Assembly: GCA_031285775.1 (NCBI GenBank)
Contig: JAITVN010000081.1
Location: 1 to 53,734, forward strand
Source: Streptococcaceae bacterium
Lineage (GTDB): Bacteria; Bacillota; Bacilli; Lactobacillales; Streptococcaceae
DNA length: 53,734 nucleotides
Direction of reading: 5' to 3'
Part shown: positions 25,693 through 35,155 of the stretch, piece after piece
Position numbering within the stretch: position 1 is the stretch's first letter
Layout: the number at the start of each line of letters is the position of its first letter
The notes under the pieces: model-generated
What the model was told of the DNA's origin: nothing
Databases searched by the model: none
Seen by the model: only the letters and a program-made list of their open reading frames with translations
Made by a program: the position numbers and the translations under genes

Positions 25693-26165
25693 TTTAATAC
25701 TTTCTTTTTTATTAACGCATCGCTTATTTTTTTGTGTTGTAAGAACGCCTACTAGCTGATGCTGAAGAGACGTTTGGCCATCCGACTGCTGCTGATTGGG
25801 AAATCGTATTCTTTTAGAAGGAAAAGGGAATCCGCATTTTATTCTTCAAAAATGGGAACACTTCTGACAGTATTACGATTTTCTAAAATTTTATTCATGA
25901 ACTATTTTCATGCTTTATGTCATTATATCAGATTTTTAGCTGATCATCAATTTTAATTGAAACAATTTCGAAAATTTAGCCGGAGATATCCAATTCTAAA
26001 GCTTCAGCAATGATCCGGAAAATAATTATTTTTCCGCTTCCCAGAGGTGACGTTTGACAACCACAAGAGTGAAATGCGAGCAAAAGAATGCGTCGGCCGA
26101 ATAGTCAAAATTTTCTCTGTTTGACTCGCGGGAAAAAAAGTGTATCCTTTTATCAAGGAGGATAC
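25693..26165. other. 473-bp intergenic region with promoters and coding-like remnants
   Basis: It holds a minus-strand extended -10 (TGATATAAT, 25922-25930) probably for manA, and a plus-strand promoter for the esterase pseudogene (TTGACT 26121-26126, TATCCT 26143-26148). Two short coding-like stretches are visible. One is a plus-strand open stretch ending TTC TTT TAG near 25809 (LLADAEETFGHPTAADW...). The other is a minus-strand 19-codon reading frame around 25833-25892 (MNKILENRNTVRSVPIFEE) that faintly recalls a nitroreductase N-terminus. No complete gene is supported. Confidence 0.4.
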
Positions 26166-27110
26166 ATGGAAAACTCACAAGAATGGCAAGATTATTCAGG
26201 AATGGCGCAAAAGCCGGAAGATTTTGATAACTTCTGGGACAGCAAACTGGCTCAAATTTAAATTCATCACTTCGACTATTGGATTGAAGAGAGGGCACTC
26301 AAGTCAAATGCGGCTTATTTCTTCGACCTTTGGTTTGAGGCAATTGACGGTGCCAAGATCCATGCACAACTCATTCGTCCAAAAAAGCTGGATGATAAGC
26401 ACCCTGGAATTCTGCAGTTTCACGGCCATCATGCGGACAGTGGCGATTGGGTCGACAAAATTGGCGCAGCGGCAGAAGGAAATGTTGTACTCGCCCTCGA
26501 CTGCCGAGGTCAAGGCGGACCGAGCCAAGATAATACAACTACTTCTGGTCAGACGATGAAAGGACTGATTATTCGAGGAATCGAAGAGGGACACGAAAAC
26601 CTTTACTATGTCAGACAATACTTGGATTTGGCCAGTGCTGCCAAGATCTTAATGAACCTCGATTATGTCGACGAAAATAATATTACGGTTCAAGGTGCGT
26701 CACAAGGCGGCGGACTAGCTATTGTCTGTGCCGCATTGATGCCTCAAATAAAAACAGTCATTGCAACTTATCCCTTTTTGTCCGATTTCCGCAAAGCATA
26801 TCAGTTAGGCGCCCAAACTTCTGCTTTTGAAGAAATTCCTTATTGGTTTCAATTCAGAGATCCGCTTCATCTGCGTGAAGACTGGTTTTTTGAGCAACTG
26901 GAATATATTGATATTCAGAACTTTGCCGCAAGGATAAAAGCTGAAGTCATTTGGATTATGGGTGGTCAGGACATTGTCGTACCGCCGATAACCCTAATGG
27001 CCGCCTACAATAAGATTCAGTCCCATAAACAGCTCTTTGTTCTGCCGGAATATGGACATGAGTATTTACCAAAAATCAGTGATTACCTACGTGAGAATGG
27101 CTCATGCTGA
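26166..27110 (+). pseudogene. Acetyl-xylan esterase / cephalosporin-C deacetylase family gene with one in-frame stop
   Basis: AAGGAGG and an ATG at 26166 open a frame that reads MENSQEWQDYSGMAQKPEDF, typical of the AXE1 family, and stops at TAA 26259-26261 (codon 32). The same frame then continues without interruption to TGA at 27108: FFDLWFEAIDGAKIHAQLIR, FHGHHADSGDW, the nucleophile elbow VQGASQGGGLA, catalytic Asp in MGGQDIVVPP and His in YGHEYLP. All catalytic residues are intact, and without the stop the protein would be about 314 residues, the normal family length. It is either a recent nonsense mutation, a sequencing error, or readthrough. A shorter product could start at 26556 but would lack the N-terminal third. 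Confidence 0.85.
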
Positions 27111-27130
27111 TCTACTCATATCAAAAGAAG

Positions 27131-27160
27131 ATCATTCAGATAATTTCCGAATGATTTTTT
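27131..27160 (+). terminator. Terminator after the esterase pseudogene
   Basis: ATCATTC / GAATGAT with an 11-nt loop, then a T-tract; between convergent genes. Confidence 0.7.
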
Positions 27161-27191
27161 ATTCTCACTTTTTTCCATTACAAAGTATTAT

Positions 27192-28091
27192 TTATCTAGT
27201 GTCGCGAATAATCTCCGCGATATTTCCATCGTTTCGTTTCAGTAATTCCTGCGCCTGTTCTCTTGACAATTGGAGCTCTATCATCAAAATCGCAACATTG
27301 ACCTGTTTTCCAGCCTGATCAAAAATAGCTCTCGCCTCCGCAAAACTCTTTTGAGTTGCCTGCGAGACAATCCGAATGCCGCGCTCTACGAGCTTTTCGT
27401 TCGTTGCTTGAACATTGATCATCAGGTTTTGGTAGACTTTACCGCTTTTTATCATGATTCCAGTAGAAATCATGTTGAGAACCAATTTTTGTGCCGTGCC
27501 AGCTTTCATACGAGTTGACCCAGTGACGACTTCAGGCCCGACAGGAACATCTATGCCGACCTGAGCAATTTTGGACATTTCACTGTTTTGATTGCAGGAA
27601 ACTGAAATTGTCAGTGCACCAAGCTGCTTGGCATACTCAAGCGCAGCCACAACATAAGGCGTTCGGCCGCTGGCAGAGAGCCCTGTAACGATGTCATTGT
27701 CTGTCAATGCGACTTTTTCCAAGTCCTCGCGCCCTTTTTCACGATTGTCTTCGGCACCTTCAACTGCCTCAAAAATTGCATCTTTCCCGCCTGCAATAAG
27801 AGCAAAGGTACGATCCGGCGAAACACTGTATGTTGGGGTCAATTCGACCGAGTCTAAAACACCCAGCCGGCCGCTCGTCCCAGCACCAACGTCTATCAGG
27901 CGTCCCCCTGCTTTGAATTTGGGCACTGCCAGATCAACCGCTTTCGCAATCTGTGGAAGCACTTTTGAAATGGCTTGTGGGACTTTTTGATCTTCCGTGT
28001 TCATGATTTGAAGCATCTCCAATGTAGACACACTGTCTATGTTTTTGCTCTTATCATTTCGTTCCTCTGTCGTCAATTCTGATAGTTTCAT
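27192..28091 (-). CDS. murQ: N-acetylmuramic acid 6-phosphate etherase
   Basis: 299 residues with one SIS domain. It cleaves the lactyl ether of MurNAc 6-phosphate to give GlcNAc 6-phosphate during cell-wall recycling. Signatures are LTTEERNDKSKNIDSVSTLEML at the N-terminus, DVGAGTSGRLGVLDSVELTPTY, GLSASGRTPYV and TGSTRMKAGTAQKL. The length equals that of E. coli MurQ. It lies 9 nt downstream of the murR-type regulator and is cotranscribed with it. No MurNAc PTS (murP) is in the window. Confidence 0.96.
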   Translation of the reverse strand: MKLSELTTEERNDKSKNIDSVSTLEMLQIMNTEDQKVPQAISKVLPQIAKAVDLAVPKFKAGGRLIDVGAGTSGRLGVLDSVELTPTYSVSPDRTFALIAGGKDAIFEAVEGAEDNREKGREDLEKVALTDNDIVTGLSASGRTPYVVAALEYAKQLGALTISVSCNQNSEMSKIAQVGIDVPVGPEVVTGSTRMKAGTAQKLVLNMISTGIMIKSGKVYQNLMINVQATNEKLVERGIRIVSQATQKSFAEARAIFDQAGKQVNVAILMIELQLSREQAQELLKRNDGNIAEIIRDTR

Positions 28092-28100
28092 CTGAATGCC

Positions 28101-28952
28101 TCACTTTTTAATCTCATTAATGAGAGCTGCTGTTTCTGTCATTCGCTCGGTTAATTCTTTGCCAATCATGTTTTCAATGCAGGCTAAATAGATAACTGTC
28201 CCTATTTGCATAGAGCTCTCAAGTGACGAAATGGCGCCAATTCTTAATAAATGCTCACGATTGGGCACTACAATAATTTCATCTGTCATTTTTTTTAAAT
28301 TGTCATTTTGATTTTTGGAAATTAAGAAAACTTTGGCTTTTTTCTTGTGAGCAATTTGTAAAGCGTGTATGGCATCCTTGGTTTCACCGCTATAAGAGAA
28401 AACAAGCAGCACATCTTCTGGGCCGATGTAATTCAATCCTTCGATCGTCATGTGTGCATCCCAGTGATGAATCGCCAAAAAACCAGCCCGATTAAATTTG
28501 TGAGCCAAATCATAAGCGGCAATCCCACTGGCACCGATTCCAAACAAATATATTATTCGGCTTTTTTTAATACAGTCAACAGCTTTTTGCACACACTCCA
28601 AGTTCAAAAGAGCAGCCGTATCGCTCACAGTCATCATCAAGAGCGCTGCGACTTTCTCATTGATTTCAGGAAGCGAGTCGCCTGATTTTATGATGGGATC
28701 AATGTCGCCGCGTTTACTTGTATTCGAAGTTTGAGCCAAGGCAATTCGAAAGCTTTCCAAACTGTCAAAATTAAAGAGTCGGACAAAACGTGTGACCGCG
28801 GAGGCAGATGTGTGAGAAAGTTTCCCGATTTCTGCAATAGGCAAGGTCAGAACATTCGTATCATTAAGAAAGACATCTGCGATGCGCTTTTGATTATTGT
28901 TCAACATCTCATACTTTTGTTTTATTTCAAGTCTAATATCAACATCAACCAT
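28101..28952 (-). CDS. murR: RpiR-family regulator (MurR-like)
   Basis: 283 residues. An N-terminal RpiR helix-turn-helix (LPIAEIGKLSHTSASAVTRFVRLFNFDSLESFRIAL) precedes a C-terminal SIS sugar-phosphate-binding domain (YLFGIGASGIAAYDLAHKFNRAG; VFSYSGETKDAI). Adjacent murQ strongly suggests that it senses MurNAc 6-phosphate. The ATG at 28952 has AAAGGAGG upstream. The promoter TGTTAAAAT lies at 28987-28995. The half-site repeat ATGA-N5-TCAT just downstream of it (near 28973-28985) could be its own operator (inference). Confidence 0.88.
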   Translation of the reverse strand: MVDVDIRLEIKQKYEMLNNNQKRIADVFLNDTNVLTLPIAEIGKLSHTSASAVTRFVRLFNFDSLESFRIALAQTSNTSKRGDIDPIIKSGDSLPEINEKVAALLMMTVSDTAALLNLECVQKAVDCIKKSRIIYLFGIGASGIAAYDLAHKFNRAGFLAIHHWDAHMTIEGLNYIGPEDVLLVFSYSGETKDAIHALQIAHKKKAKVFLISKNQNDNLKKMTDEIIVVPNREHLLRIGAISSLESSMQIGTVIYLACIENMIGKELTERMTETAALINEIKK

Positions 28953-29164
28953 AAACTCCTCCTTTTACATTACTAATGATAATCTCATTTTAACACAAAT
29001 AAAATTTATTATCAATTCCTGAACTCTGAACATCATATTGAAATTATATTTCATGGACTTTGGTCACGTATCCTTTCACAGCAGTTTTTACTATTTTGAA
29101 CATCCCGTGCAGCGCCAAGAATAACCCCTTCCATAAACAAACGACAATTCAGCATTTTTTTTGC

Positions 29165-29170
29165 TAAAAT
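29165..29170 (+). promoter_or_regulatory. Extended -10 of the two-component operon, 6 nt from the ATG (leaderless)
   Basis: TGCTAAAAT (29162-29170) then GAAGAC and the ATG at 29177. A -35-like ACGACA lies 18 nt upstream. Confidence 0.6.
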
Positions 29171-29176
29171 GAAGAC

Positions 29177-29854
29177 ATGAAGAAAATACTAATTGCAGAT
29201 GATGAGACAGCAATTTCAACTTTATTGGATTTTCACTTTCAGAATGCTGGTTTCGATGTGACTTTAGCGCAAGATGGTCAGGAAGCACTGAATCTTGCGA
29301 GGAAAAAGAACTTCGATCTGCTCTTGCTGGACATGATGATGCCAAAGTACAATGGACTTGACCTGATCAAATTACTTCGCCATGAAAAGAATTTTGTCCC
29401 CATCTTGATCTTGACGGCGCGGGAGGATGAGGAAATGCGCATGAATGGGCTTGATTCGGGCGCGGATGATTATCTGGACAAAAGTGTCAATATGAAGGAA
29501 ATAGTACTGCGCGCCAGAGGTTTGATTCGGCGGGCACAAGATTATAAAAAATCAGCTGTCAAACCATTTGAAATATCTGATTTACAGGTTGATTTTCAAG
29601 GTAAAAATGTCAGAATTAATAGTAATTTAATTGCACTAACCAAGCGCGAGTTCGATATTTTGGAATATCTGATTGAACACCAAGGCGAAATTGTCAGTCG
29701 CGATGCCCTATTGAAATTTTTCTGGGGCGTCAGCAATTCAGAAGTTGAAACACGTACTATCGATGTGTTAATTGGTCGCCTGCGCAAAAAATTGGACAAT
29801 CGTTTCATTAAGTCAAAACGCGGTTTCGGGTATATCTTCGATGAAAACGATTAA
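29177..29854 (+). CDS. OmpR-family response regulator
   Basis: 225 residues. A receiver domain has acidic pocket D9/D10, phospho-acceptor D52 in LLLLDMMMPKYNG, T80 and K102 (in DDYLDKSVN, where the usual Pro after Lys is Ser). A C-terminal winged helix follows (LTKREFDILEYLIEHQGEIVSRDALLKFFWG ... TIDVLIGRLRKKLD ... RGFGYIF). It is partner of the overlapping histidine kinase. The stimulus is unknown; the kinase resembles the PhoR/ResE group. It probably has a leaderless start. Confidence 0.93.
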   Translation: MKKILIADDETAISTLLDFHFQNAGFDVTLAQDGQEALNLARKKNFDLLLLDMMMPKYNGLDLIKLLRHEKNFVPILILTAREDEEMRMNGLDSGADDYLDKSVNMKEIVLRARGLIRRAQDYKKSAVKPFEISDLQVDFQGKNVRINSNLIALTKREFDILEYLIEHQGEIVSRDALLKFFWGVSNSEVETRTIDVLIGRLRKKLDNRFIKSKRGFGYIFDEND

Positions 29855-31289
29855 AAAATCAATTTTGCTCCTCAGTCTTCTTGCCTTAGCTTTGGCAGGC
29901 TTATCTGCCTTTTTTCTGCAGCAGAACGCTATCAATTCTGACACGCAGCGCATGCGATCCACACTGGAAAAAGCGATTCAGTCCAAAAACTTGGACACCA
30001 AGTCTGATTTGATAAAAATATTGCCGAAAGAAGATCAGTCCTCAGCTGCTTTGGCGGTGAAAAATGGGGCGTCTTTTGGGCGAAAAATCACTAAGCACAA
30101 GATAACCATCACTGAAGCTCTCTACAAAAATGGACAAATTACTGCCTTTGTCTCACTGACAGAGAGACCTAGCAGTATTAAAGGGACAATGGAGCTGATG
30201 CTGGCAACGATTCTGATTCTCTACTCGGCTTCAGTTTTTTTCCTTGTCAAAAGAGGAAAGAAAACAGTCAATTCTTTGGCAGAAAAAAAGAGGCATTCTA
30301 TGCCAACGGTGAGTTCTTATGATTATACAGAATACTTCAATTTCCCCATCTTTGTTTTTGATGATCATGGAATTATCACGTTTGGAAATCAAGCTTTTAG
30401 GTTGAAGTTCCCTGATCATACGACCATCAGCCAGTTTAGCGGACAGATTAATTTTCTGAATTTCCTACTTCAAAAGATGCTGAACCCAGAGTCGCCTTCC
30501 AATCAACTGATACATTTCAGCACAGTCAGTGCAGATTATGATGTCCAAATCCAAGCTCTGCCTGAGGACAAAAGCCGATTTCTGGTCATGTTGAGTGACG
30601 TGACTGTCTATCAAAATACTTTGCAATCGCAGAAAGAGCTTCTTGCCAATGTGTCGCATGAATTAAAAACACCGCTGGCTACAATTCGCGGGTTTGCAGA
30701 ACTCTTGGAATATCATCCTGAGCTGGCTGAGGAAAAAAGAAATGAATTTCTGAAAATCATGACAACGGAAAGCGAGCGACTGCTGGAACTGGTGACTGAT
30801 TTGCTGGCGCTGTCTAAGCCTTCGTCAGCTGAGAAAATTCAAAAAGAAAACCTCAACTTCAAGACCATAGTTGAAGCAAGTCTAAAAAACTTTCAAAATG
30901 AGATAACACAAAAGAAGCTGAATGTTCAGCTTTCCCTTGAAGAAATCAGCTTCCCAAGTAATGAAAAAAGACTGCAGATCATTTTCAAAAATCTCATCGA
31001 GAACGCTGTCCTTTACACAAATCTCAACGGAAGCATCACTATTCAGCTTTATCAGCATAAACAAGCCGTCATTTTTTCAATCACAAATACTGGCGACGGA
31101 CTGAGCGAAATCGAAAAAAGTCGCATCTTTGAGCGCTTTTACAGGGCAGGAGATGCCAGCAGACTCAATCCGAAAGGGACAGGTCTGGGACTTGCCATCG
31201 TTCGAAAAAATCTGCAGGAATTAGGCGGAAAGATTTCTGTGGCGGGCAAAGAGAACTCTGATACTATTTTTCAGGTTACTTTTCTTTAA
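29841..31289 (+). CDS. Sensor histidine kinase (PhoR-like)
   Basis: 482 residues from the ATG at 29841, overlapping the regulator gene by 14 nt. Membrane helix about 7-28, an extracellular domain of about 85 residues, a second helix about 116-136, then a PAS-like segment (YFNFPIFVFDDHGIITFGNQAF). The dimerisation/phosphoacceptor box is ANVSHELKTPLATIRG with H273. The ATPase has the N box FKNLIENAVLYT, G1 NTGDGLSE, F box IFERFYRAGD and G2 GTGLGLAIV. All catalytic motifs are intact. Signal unknown. It is convergent with the GntR gene, with no obvious terminator between. Confidence 0.93.
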   Translation: MKTIKKSILLLSLLALALAGLSAFFLQQNAINSDTQRMRSTLEKAIQSKNLDTKSDLIKILPKEDQSSAALAVKNGASFGRKITKHKITITEALYKNGQITAFVSLTERPSSIKGTMELMLATILILYSASVFFLVKRGKKTVNSLAEKKRHSMPTVSSYDYTEYFNFPIFVFDDHGIITFGNQAFRLKFPDHTTISQFSGQINFLNFLLQKMLNPESPSNQLIHFSTVSADYDVQIQALPEDKSRFLVMLSDVTVYQNTLQSQKELLANVSHELKTPLATIRGFAELLEYHPELAEEKRNEFLKIMTTESERLLELVTDLLALSKPSSAEKIQKENLNFKTIVEASLKNFQNEITQKKLNVQLSLEEISFPSNEKRLQIIFKNLIENAVLYTNLNGSITIQLYQHKQAVIFSITNTGDGLSEIEKSRIFERFYRAGDASRLNPKGTGLGLAIVRKNLQELGGKISVAGKENSDTIFQVTFL

Positions 31290-31370
31290 GCTCGTTTTTA
31301 AAGCTTTTCACTGTATATTCCTGACAATTGTAGCTTTGACTCACTCAGCTTAATCCTTCCTGATCCGCAT

Positions 31371-32081
31371 CTACTGATTAAACACAACTGTTTCAAAGCG
31401 GAATTCCTCAGGAAGATGCCGGGCGATCGAATATTCAAAGATTCTACCGTCATCCAAGTTGGCAACCTGTTCAATTTGCAGCAGAAAATCTGTATCTGTA
31501 AGTCCCATTTGCTCTTTTTCAAGTTCATTCGGCCGCAAACCACGAACATTTAAAAATGAACTGTAAACGCTCAAGCCCAAATCTCGCTGAATATAATCAT
31601 AAATGGAGGACAATAAATGCTCATATTTCAAATTGGGGATGATTGAGATCGGCATATAAGTATATTCCATGATCGAAGGAACATTGTCAATCACCCGTAA
31701 ACGTGCGATATTATAAACAAACTCATTTTCATCCACTGACAATTTCTCAGCGATCTCTACAGATGCACGCTCCACCTCAAAATGTAGGATTTTGGATACA
31801 ATTTTCCCAATGTTGCGTCGTGTTGAGCCTTCTACAGCATATAGACTGGCTTTTTTACCCTTTGTCCAATCTTGAACAATTGTTCCGTCCCCTCTGCGGC
31901 GAATTAAAAAGCCTTCGGCAGCTAACATGTCCAATGCTTTTTTTACAGTCATCAGGCTGACGCCATATTCATGAACAAGCGAATTGCCGTCTTCAAGTTT
32001 GCTTCCGATTGGGTAAACGCCAGACAGAAGTTTTCGCTTGACATCCTCATAAATTCGCTGGTACTTTGCTTGTTTATTCAT
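31371..32081 (-). CDS. GntR-family (HutC-type) transcriptional regulator
   Basis: 236 residues. An N-terminal GntR winged helix (YQRIYEDVKRKLLSGVYPIGSKLEDGNSLVHEYGVSLMTVKKALDMLAAEGFLIRRRGDGTIV) is followed by a UTRA ligand domain of the HutC subfamily (SIMEYTYMPISIIP; FEYSIARHLPEEFRFE). Such proteins usually respond to sugar phosphates or amino sugars. No target operon is adjacent, so the regulon is unknown. GAGGGT precedes the ATG. Confidence 0.88.
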   Translation of the reverse strand: MNKQAKYQRIYEDVKRKLLSGVYPIGSKLEDGNSLVHEYGVSLMTVKKALDMLAAEGFLIRRRGDGTIVQDWTKGKKASLYAVEGSTRRNIGKIVSKILHFEVERASVEIAEKLSVDENEFVYNIARLRVIDNVPSIMEYTYMPISIIPNLKYEHLLSSIYDYIQRDLGLSVYSSFLNVRGLRPNELEKEQMGLTDTDFLLQIEQVANLDDGRIFEYSIARHLPEEFRFETVVFNQ

Positions 32082-32118
32082 ACCCTCATTATTTCATCTT
32101 TGCGGCACAAAAGCAAGA

Positions 32119-32160
32119 ACTATAATTTTCAAAGAAGAATTATAGTCTTTTTATTTTTTT
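32119..32160. promoter_or_regulatory. 9-bp inverted repeat between smpB and the GntR gene
   Basis: ACTATAATT (32119-32127) and AATTATAGT (32138-32146), followed on the plus strand by a long T-rich run. It could be a terminator on the plus strand, which has no gene there. More likely it is an operator or promoter of the GntR gene, because TATAAT-like sequence lies within it. Confidence 0.45.
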
Positions 32161-32179
32161 CAATACAAGAGCACTAGGA

Positions 32180-32650
32180 TTATCGGGTTTGATAATTTTT
32201 TAGCTGACGCTTAAGTTCCCGATTAATGTCTTTTCGTTTGATCGATTCACGCTTATCGTAGTTGTGCTTTCCGCGCGCCAGCCCCATCAGAACCTTCGCA
32301 AAGCCATTCTTAAGGTACACTTTCAAAGGAACAAAAGTCATCCCAGCATCAAGTAGCCTTTTCTCAATTAGAATAATCTGCTTCTTGTGCAGTAAGAGCT
32401 TACGTGAGCGCATCTCTTCATGATTAAAAATATTACCCTGGCTGTACTCAGCAATGTGCACACCGTCCAGCCAAACTTCTCTATTTCGGACACGCGCAAA
32501 TCCGTCACGCAGCTGAATTTTACCTGCTCGAACAGATTTAATTTCGGTTCCTGTCAGCACAAGCCCAGCTTCAAAAGTTTCAACAATCTCATAATCGTGA
32601 CTGGCTTTTTTATTCTGTGCCAAAGGCCGATTCAGATCAGTTTTTACCAT
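32180..32650 (-). CDS. smpB: SsrA-binding protein SmpB
   Basis: 156 residues from the ATG at 32650 (AGGAGG 5 nt upstream; an upstream ATG at 32674 has none). It binds tmRNA and ribosome in trans-translation. [53 protein letters not shown] and [11 protein letters not shown] are nearly invariant family segments. The C-terminal basic tail ([15 protein letters not shown]) is the ribosome-inserting helix. It follows rnr in the usual secG-rnr-smpB order. The tmRNA gene itself was not found in the window. Confidence 0.97.
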   Translation of the reverse strand: MVKTDLNRPLAQNKKASHDYEIVETFEAGLVLTGTEIKSVRAGKIQLRDGFARVRNREVWLDGVHIAEYSQGNIFNHEEMRSRKLLLHKKQIILIEKRLLDAGMTFVPLKVYLKNGFAKVLMGLARGKHNYDKRESIKRKDINRELKRQLKNYQTR

Positions 32651-32692
32651 GCAACCTCCTAAAGTCATTTGCATCTGCAGCAGCAGTTTGTC

Positions 32693-35017
32693 TTATTTTT
32701 TCCTTCTTCTCTGCTGTTTTTTGGCCACTTTTTTATAATAGGCCTGCTTGGGTTTTTTCTCAGTTAATGTATAAGGATGCTGACTGCTTTTCTTCGAGGA
32801 TTTCACCGCTTTAGAGGATTTCAGAGATTTATCCGACGCATTCCTGCGTTTGCGCCTTGATTTACCAGAATTGACAGATTTCTCAAAAACGTCCAAATCA
32901 GATTTAACATATTCAAAATCAATTTCACCCGTCAACTTATCTGCTCGAGCCAATTTTATCTTGATCGGCTGACCGATTCTCAGTGTCAGACCAGTTTTCT
33001 CTGAACGAAGTGTCAAATTCCGCTCATCAAAACGCAAATATTCCTTTTTGAAAGAATTGACGTGAATCAATCCTTCCACAGTGTTCGGAAGCTCTACAAA
33101 AGCGCCAAAGCTGGTCACACTGGACACTATGCCGTCAAATTCCTGCGCAACAAAAGCTGACATGTATTCAGCCTTCTTCATCTTGTCCACTTCTCGCTCA
33201 GCATCCACTGCACGGCGCTCACGCGACGAACTCTGCTGGGCAATTTCAGGAATTTTCTCTGCCCAAAATTCTGCCTTGGCATCATTCACGAGATAATCAT
33301 CAATTAAACGATGCACTAGCAAATCTGGATAGCGCCGGATTGGGCTCGTAAAATGTGTATAATACTCTGCCGCCAGTCCAAAATGTCCGTCATTTTGAGC
33401 CGAATAACGCGCCTGCTGCATTGAACGCAAAAGCAGAATTGACAAGACTTGCTCAAAAGGCTGACCTTGAATACTGCGAGAAATCTCTTGCAGATTCTTT
33501 TGCTCCATATGACTGGCCGTTCCAGAAGCTTTTACTCCGAAAGTACTTGCCAAATCAATGAACTTCTGAAGCTTCTCAGCCTTGGGATGTTCATGGATAC
33601 GGTATATGAAAGGCAAATTCAGACGAGAAAAATGTTCAGCCACGCTTTCATTGGCAGCCAGCATAAACGACTCAATCATCCGCTCTGCCGTACCGCGTTC
33701 GCGCCGGACAATCTCTGTGGGACGGCCCTTATCATCTACGAGAATGCGTGCTTCGTTCTCAGCAAAGTCCAATGCGCCACGCTGTCGCCGCATCGTTTCT
33801 AAAATTTTGTGCAGCTTAACAGCGTTTTGTACAGAGTCGGTAATTTTGTAAAACTTAGCTAAAGCCGATTCATCGCCCTGAATCATCATGTTTACATCAT
33901 CATAAGTCATCCGATAAGTCGTTTTTATGACACCGTGTACAATACGATGATTGACGACACGCCCTATCTGATCAATCTCCATGATACAAGACTGAACCAA
34001 TCGGTCAACTTGCGGATTCAGCGAACAGATTCCATTTGACAAAGCCTCCGGCAGCATCGGCACCACGCGATCCGTCACATAAACAGAAGTCCCGCGCTCA
34101 AGCGCTTCCTTGTCCACTGCAGTGCCCAGCTTCACATAATGCGACACATCCGCAATATGCACACCCAGCTCATAATGCCCATTTTTTAATGCTTTCACGT
34201 GAATCGCATCATCTAAATCTTTGGCGTCTGCCCCATCAATTGAATAAACAACCTCAGAGCGAAAATCTTCACGTCCAAGTAAATCAGCCGCACTAATTTC
34301 AGAGGGGAGCGCTGCCACCTCAGCCTTAACCGCCTCGGGAAATTCACTGCGAATGCCTTTGCCCTCAAGCACTTCCAGCACATCAATACCCTGATCGTCA
34401 CTGTTGCCGATAATTTTGACAACAGTCGCCAAGACAGTTTTTGGAAACTTCTCATTGGGGAAACTAATAATCTCAGCCGATACAACCTGTCCAGGCTGAG
34501 CCTTTAAGCCCTTGTCCGACACCAAGATCTGCCAGTTAAACTTTCGGTCACGATTCACAATTTGTCCCACAAAGCCTTCGACATCCGTGCGCTCAAAAAG
34601 ACCGACAATCCGCGTCTGCTTGTGTGACTTAATCGCAGTAACCTTGCCTTCAGCAGCCGTCCCAGCTAGAGGATTTGCCGTTTTCGAGAGGATGATTGCA
34701 ACTTCATCACCGTCCATCGCATAATCCGTCTGACCTTTGGCAACAAAAACATCCGGTTCATCTGAAGAAATCGTTACAAAACCGAAGCCAGCCGCATTCG
34801 CATGGAAAGTCCCGACAATTTCAGGATCAAAACTATGCAGACTGATCGTCCCGAAATCTGTGAAGTCAATCAAACGCTCTGTTTCCATCACTGCTAAGAG
34901 CTTGATAAGCTCGCGAAAATCCCTGGCAGCTGTCAGCCCCAAATCCGTGGCCATTTCTTTCGTCGTTACCGACATCTTCTTTTTCTGGCGTAAATAATTC
35001 AAAATTTTTTCTTTCAT
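32693..35017 (-). CDS. rnr: Ribonuclease R
   Basis: 774 residues, processive 3'-5' exoribonuclease that also degrades structured RNA and works with SmpB/tmRNA. Order: N-terminal winged helix (MKEKILNYLRQKKKMSVTTKEMA), cold-shock domains, the RNB catalytic domain with SIDGADAKDLDDAIHV (metal-binding aspartates) and FTSPIRRYPDLLVHR, an S1 domain (EFDGIVSSVTSFGAFVELPN), and a Lys/Ser-rich tail of about 60 residues (RRKRRNASDKSLKSSKAVKS). AGGA lies close to the ATG. Confidence 0.97.
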   Translation of the reverse strand: MKEKILNYLRQKKKMSVTTKEMATDLGLTAARDFRELIKLLAVMETERLIDFTDFGTISLHSFDPEIVGTFHANAAGFGFVTISSDEPDVFVAKGQTDYAMDGDEVAIILSKTANPLAGTAAEGKVTAIKSHKQTRIVGLFERTDVEGFVGQIVNRDRKFNWQILVSDKGLKAQPGQVVSAEIISFPNEKFPKTVLATVVKIIGNSDDQGIDVLEVLEGKGIRSEFPEAVKAEVAALPSEISAADLLGREDFRSEVVYSIDGADAKDLDDAIHVKALKNGHYELGVHIADVSHYVKLGTAVDKEALERGTSVYVTDRVVPMLPEALSNGICSLNPQVDRLVQSCIMEIDQIGRVVNHRIVHGVIKTTYRMTYDDVNMMIQGDESALAKFYKITDSVQNAVKLHKILETMRRQRGALDFAENEARILVDDKGRPTEIVRRERGTAERMIESFMLAANESVAEHFSRLNLPFIYRIHEHPKAEKLQKFIDLASTFGVKASGTASHMEQKNLQEISRSIQGQPFEQVLSILLLRSMQQARYSAQNDGHFGLAAEYYTHFTSPIRRYPDLLVHRLIDDYLVNDAKAEFWAEKIPEIAQQSSSRERRAVDAEREVDKMKKAEYMSAFVAQEFDGIVSSVTSFGAFVELPNTVEGLIHVNSFKKEYLRFDERNLTLRSEKTGLTLRIGQPIKIKLARADKLTGEIDFEYVKSDLDVFEKSVNSGKSRRKRRNASDKSLKSSKAVKSSKKSSQHPYTLTEKKPKQAYYKKVAKKQQRRRKK

Positions 35018-35130
35018 GTCCTAAATAACCAATAGATATCAATCAAATAAAAAGGGGCATCATCAACTTGCCTCTTGAACTCACTAAAGACCTCAACGTC
35101 CAAAAGTAAATCATAAGTTTCAATGGGAAT

Positions 35131-35155
35131 AGAAAAAGCTGTCACCAGCTTTTCT
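35131..35155 (-). terminator. Hairpin after secG
   Basis: Minus strand AAAAGCTGGTGACAGCTTTTT: strong stem ending in T residues, just beyond the secG stop. Partial readthrough into rnr is possible. The 136-bp secG-rnr spacer is otherwise featureless. Confidence 0.65.

Noticed and set aside
26304-26618. Minus-strand open frame inside the esterase pseudogene
   Set aside because: It is a shadow of a frame with clear family motifs on the plus strand and has no ribosome site.
32119-32160. Inverted repeat with T-run as a terminator of smpB
   Set aside because: The T-run is on the wrong side for the minus-strand smpB transcript.
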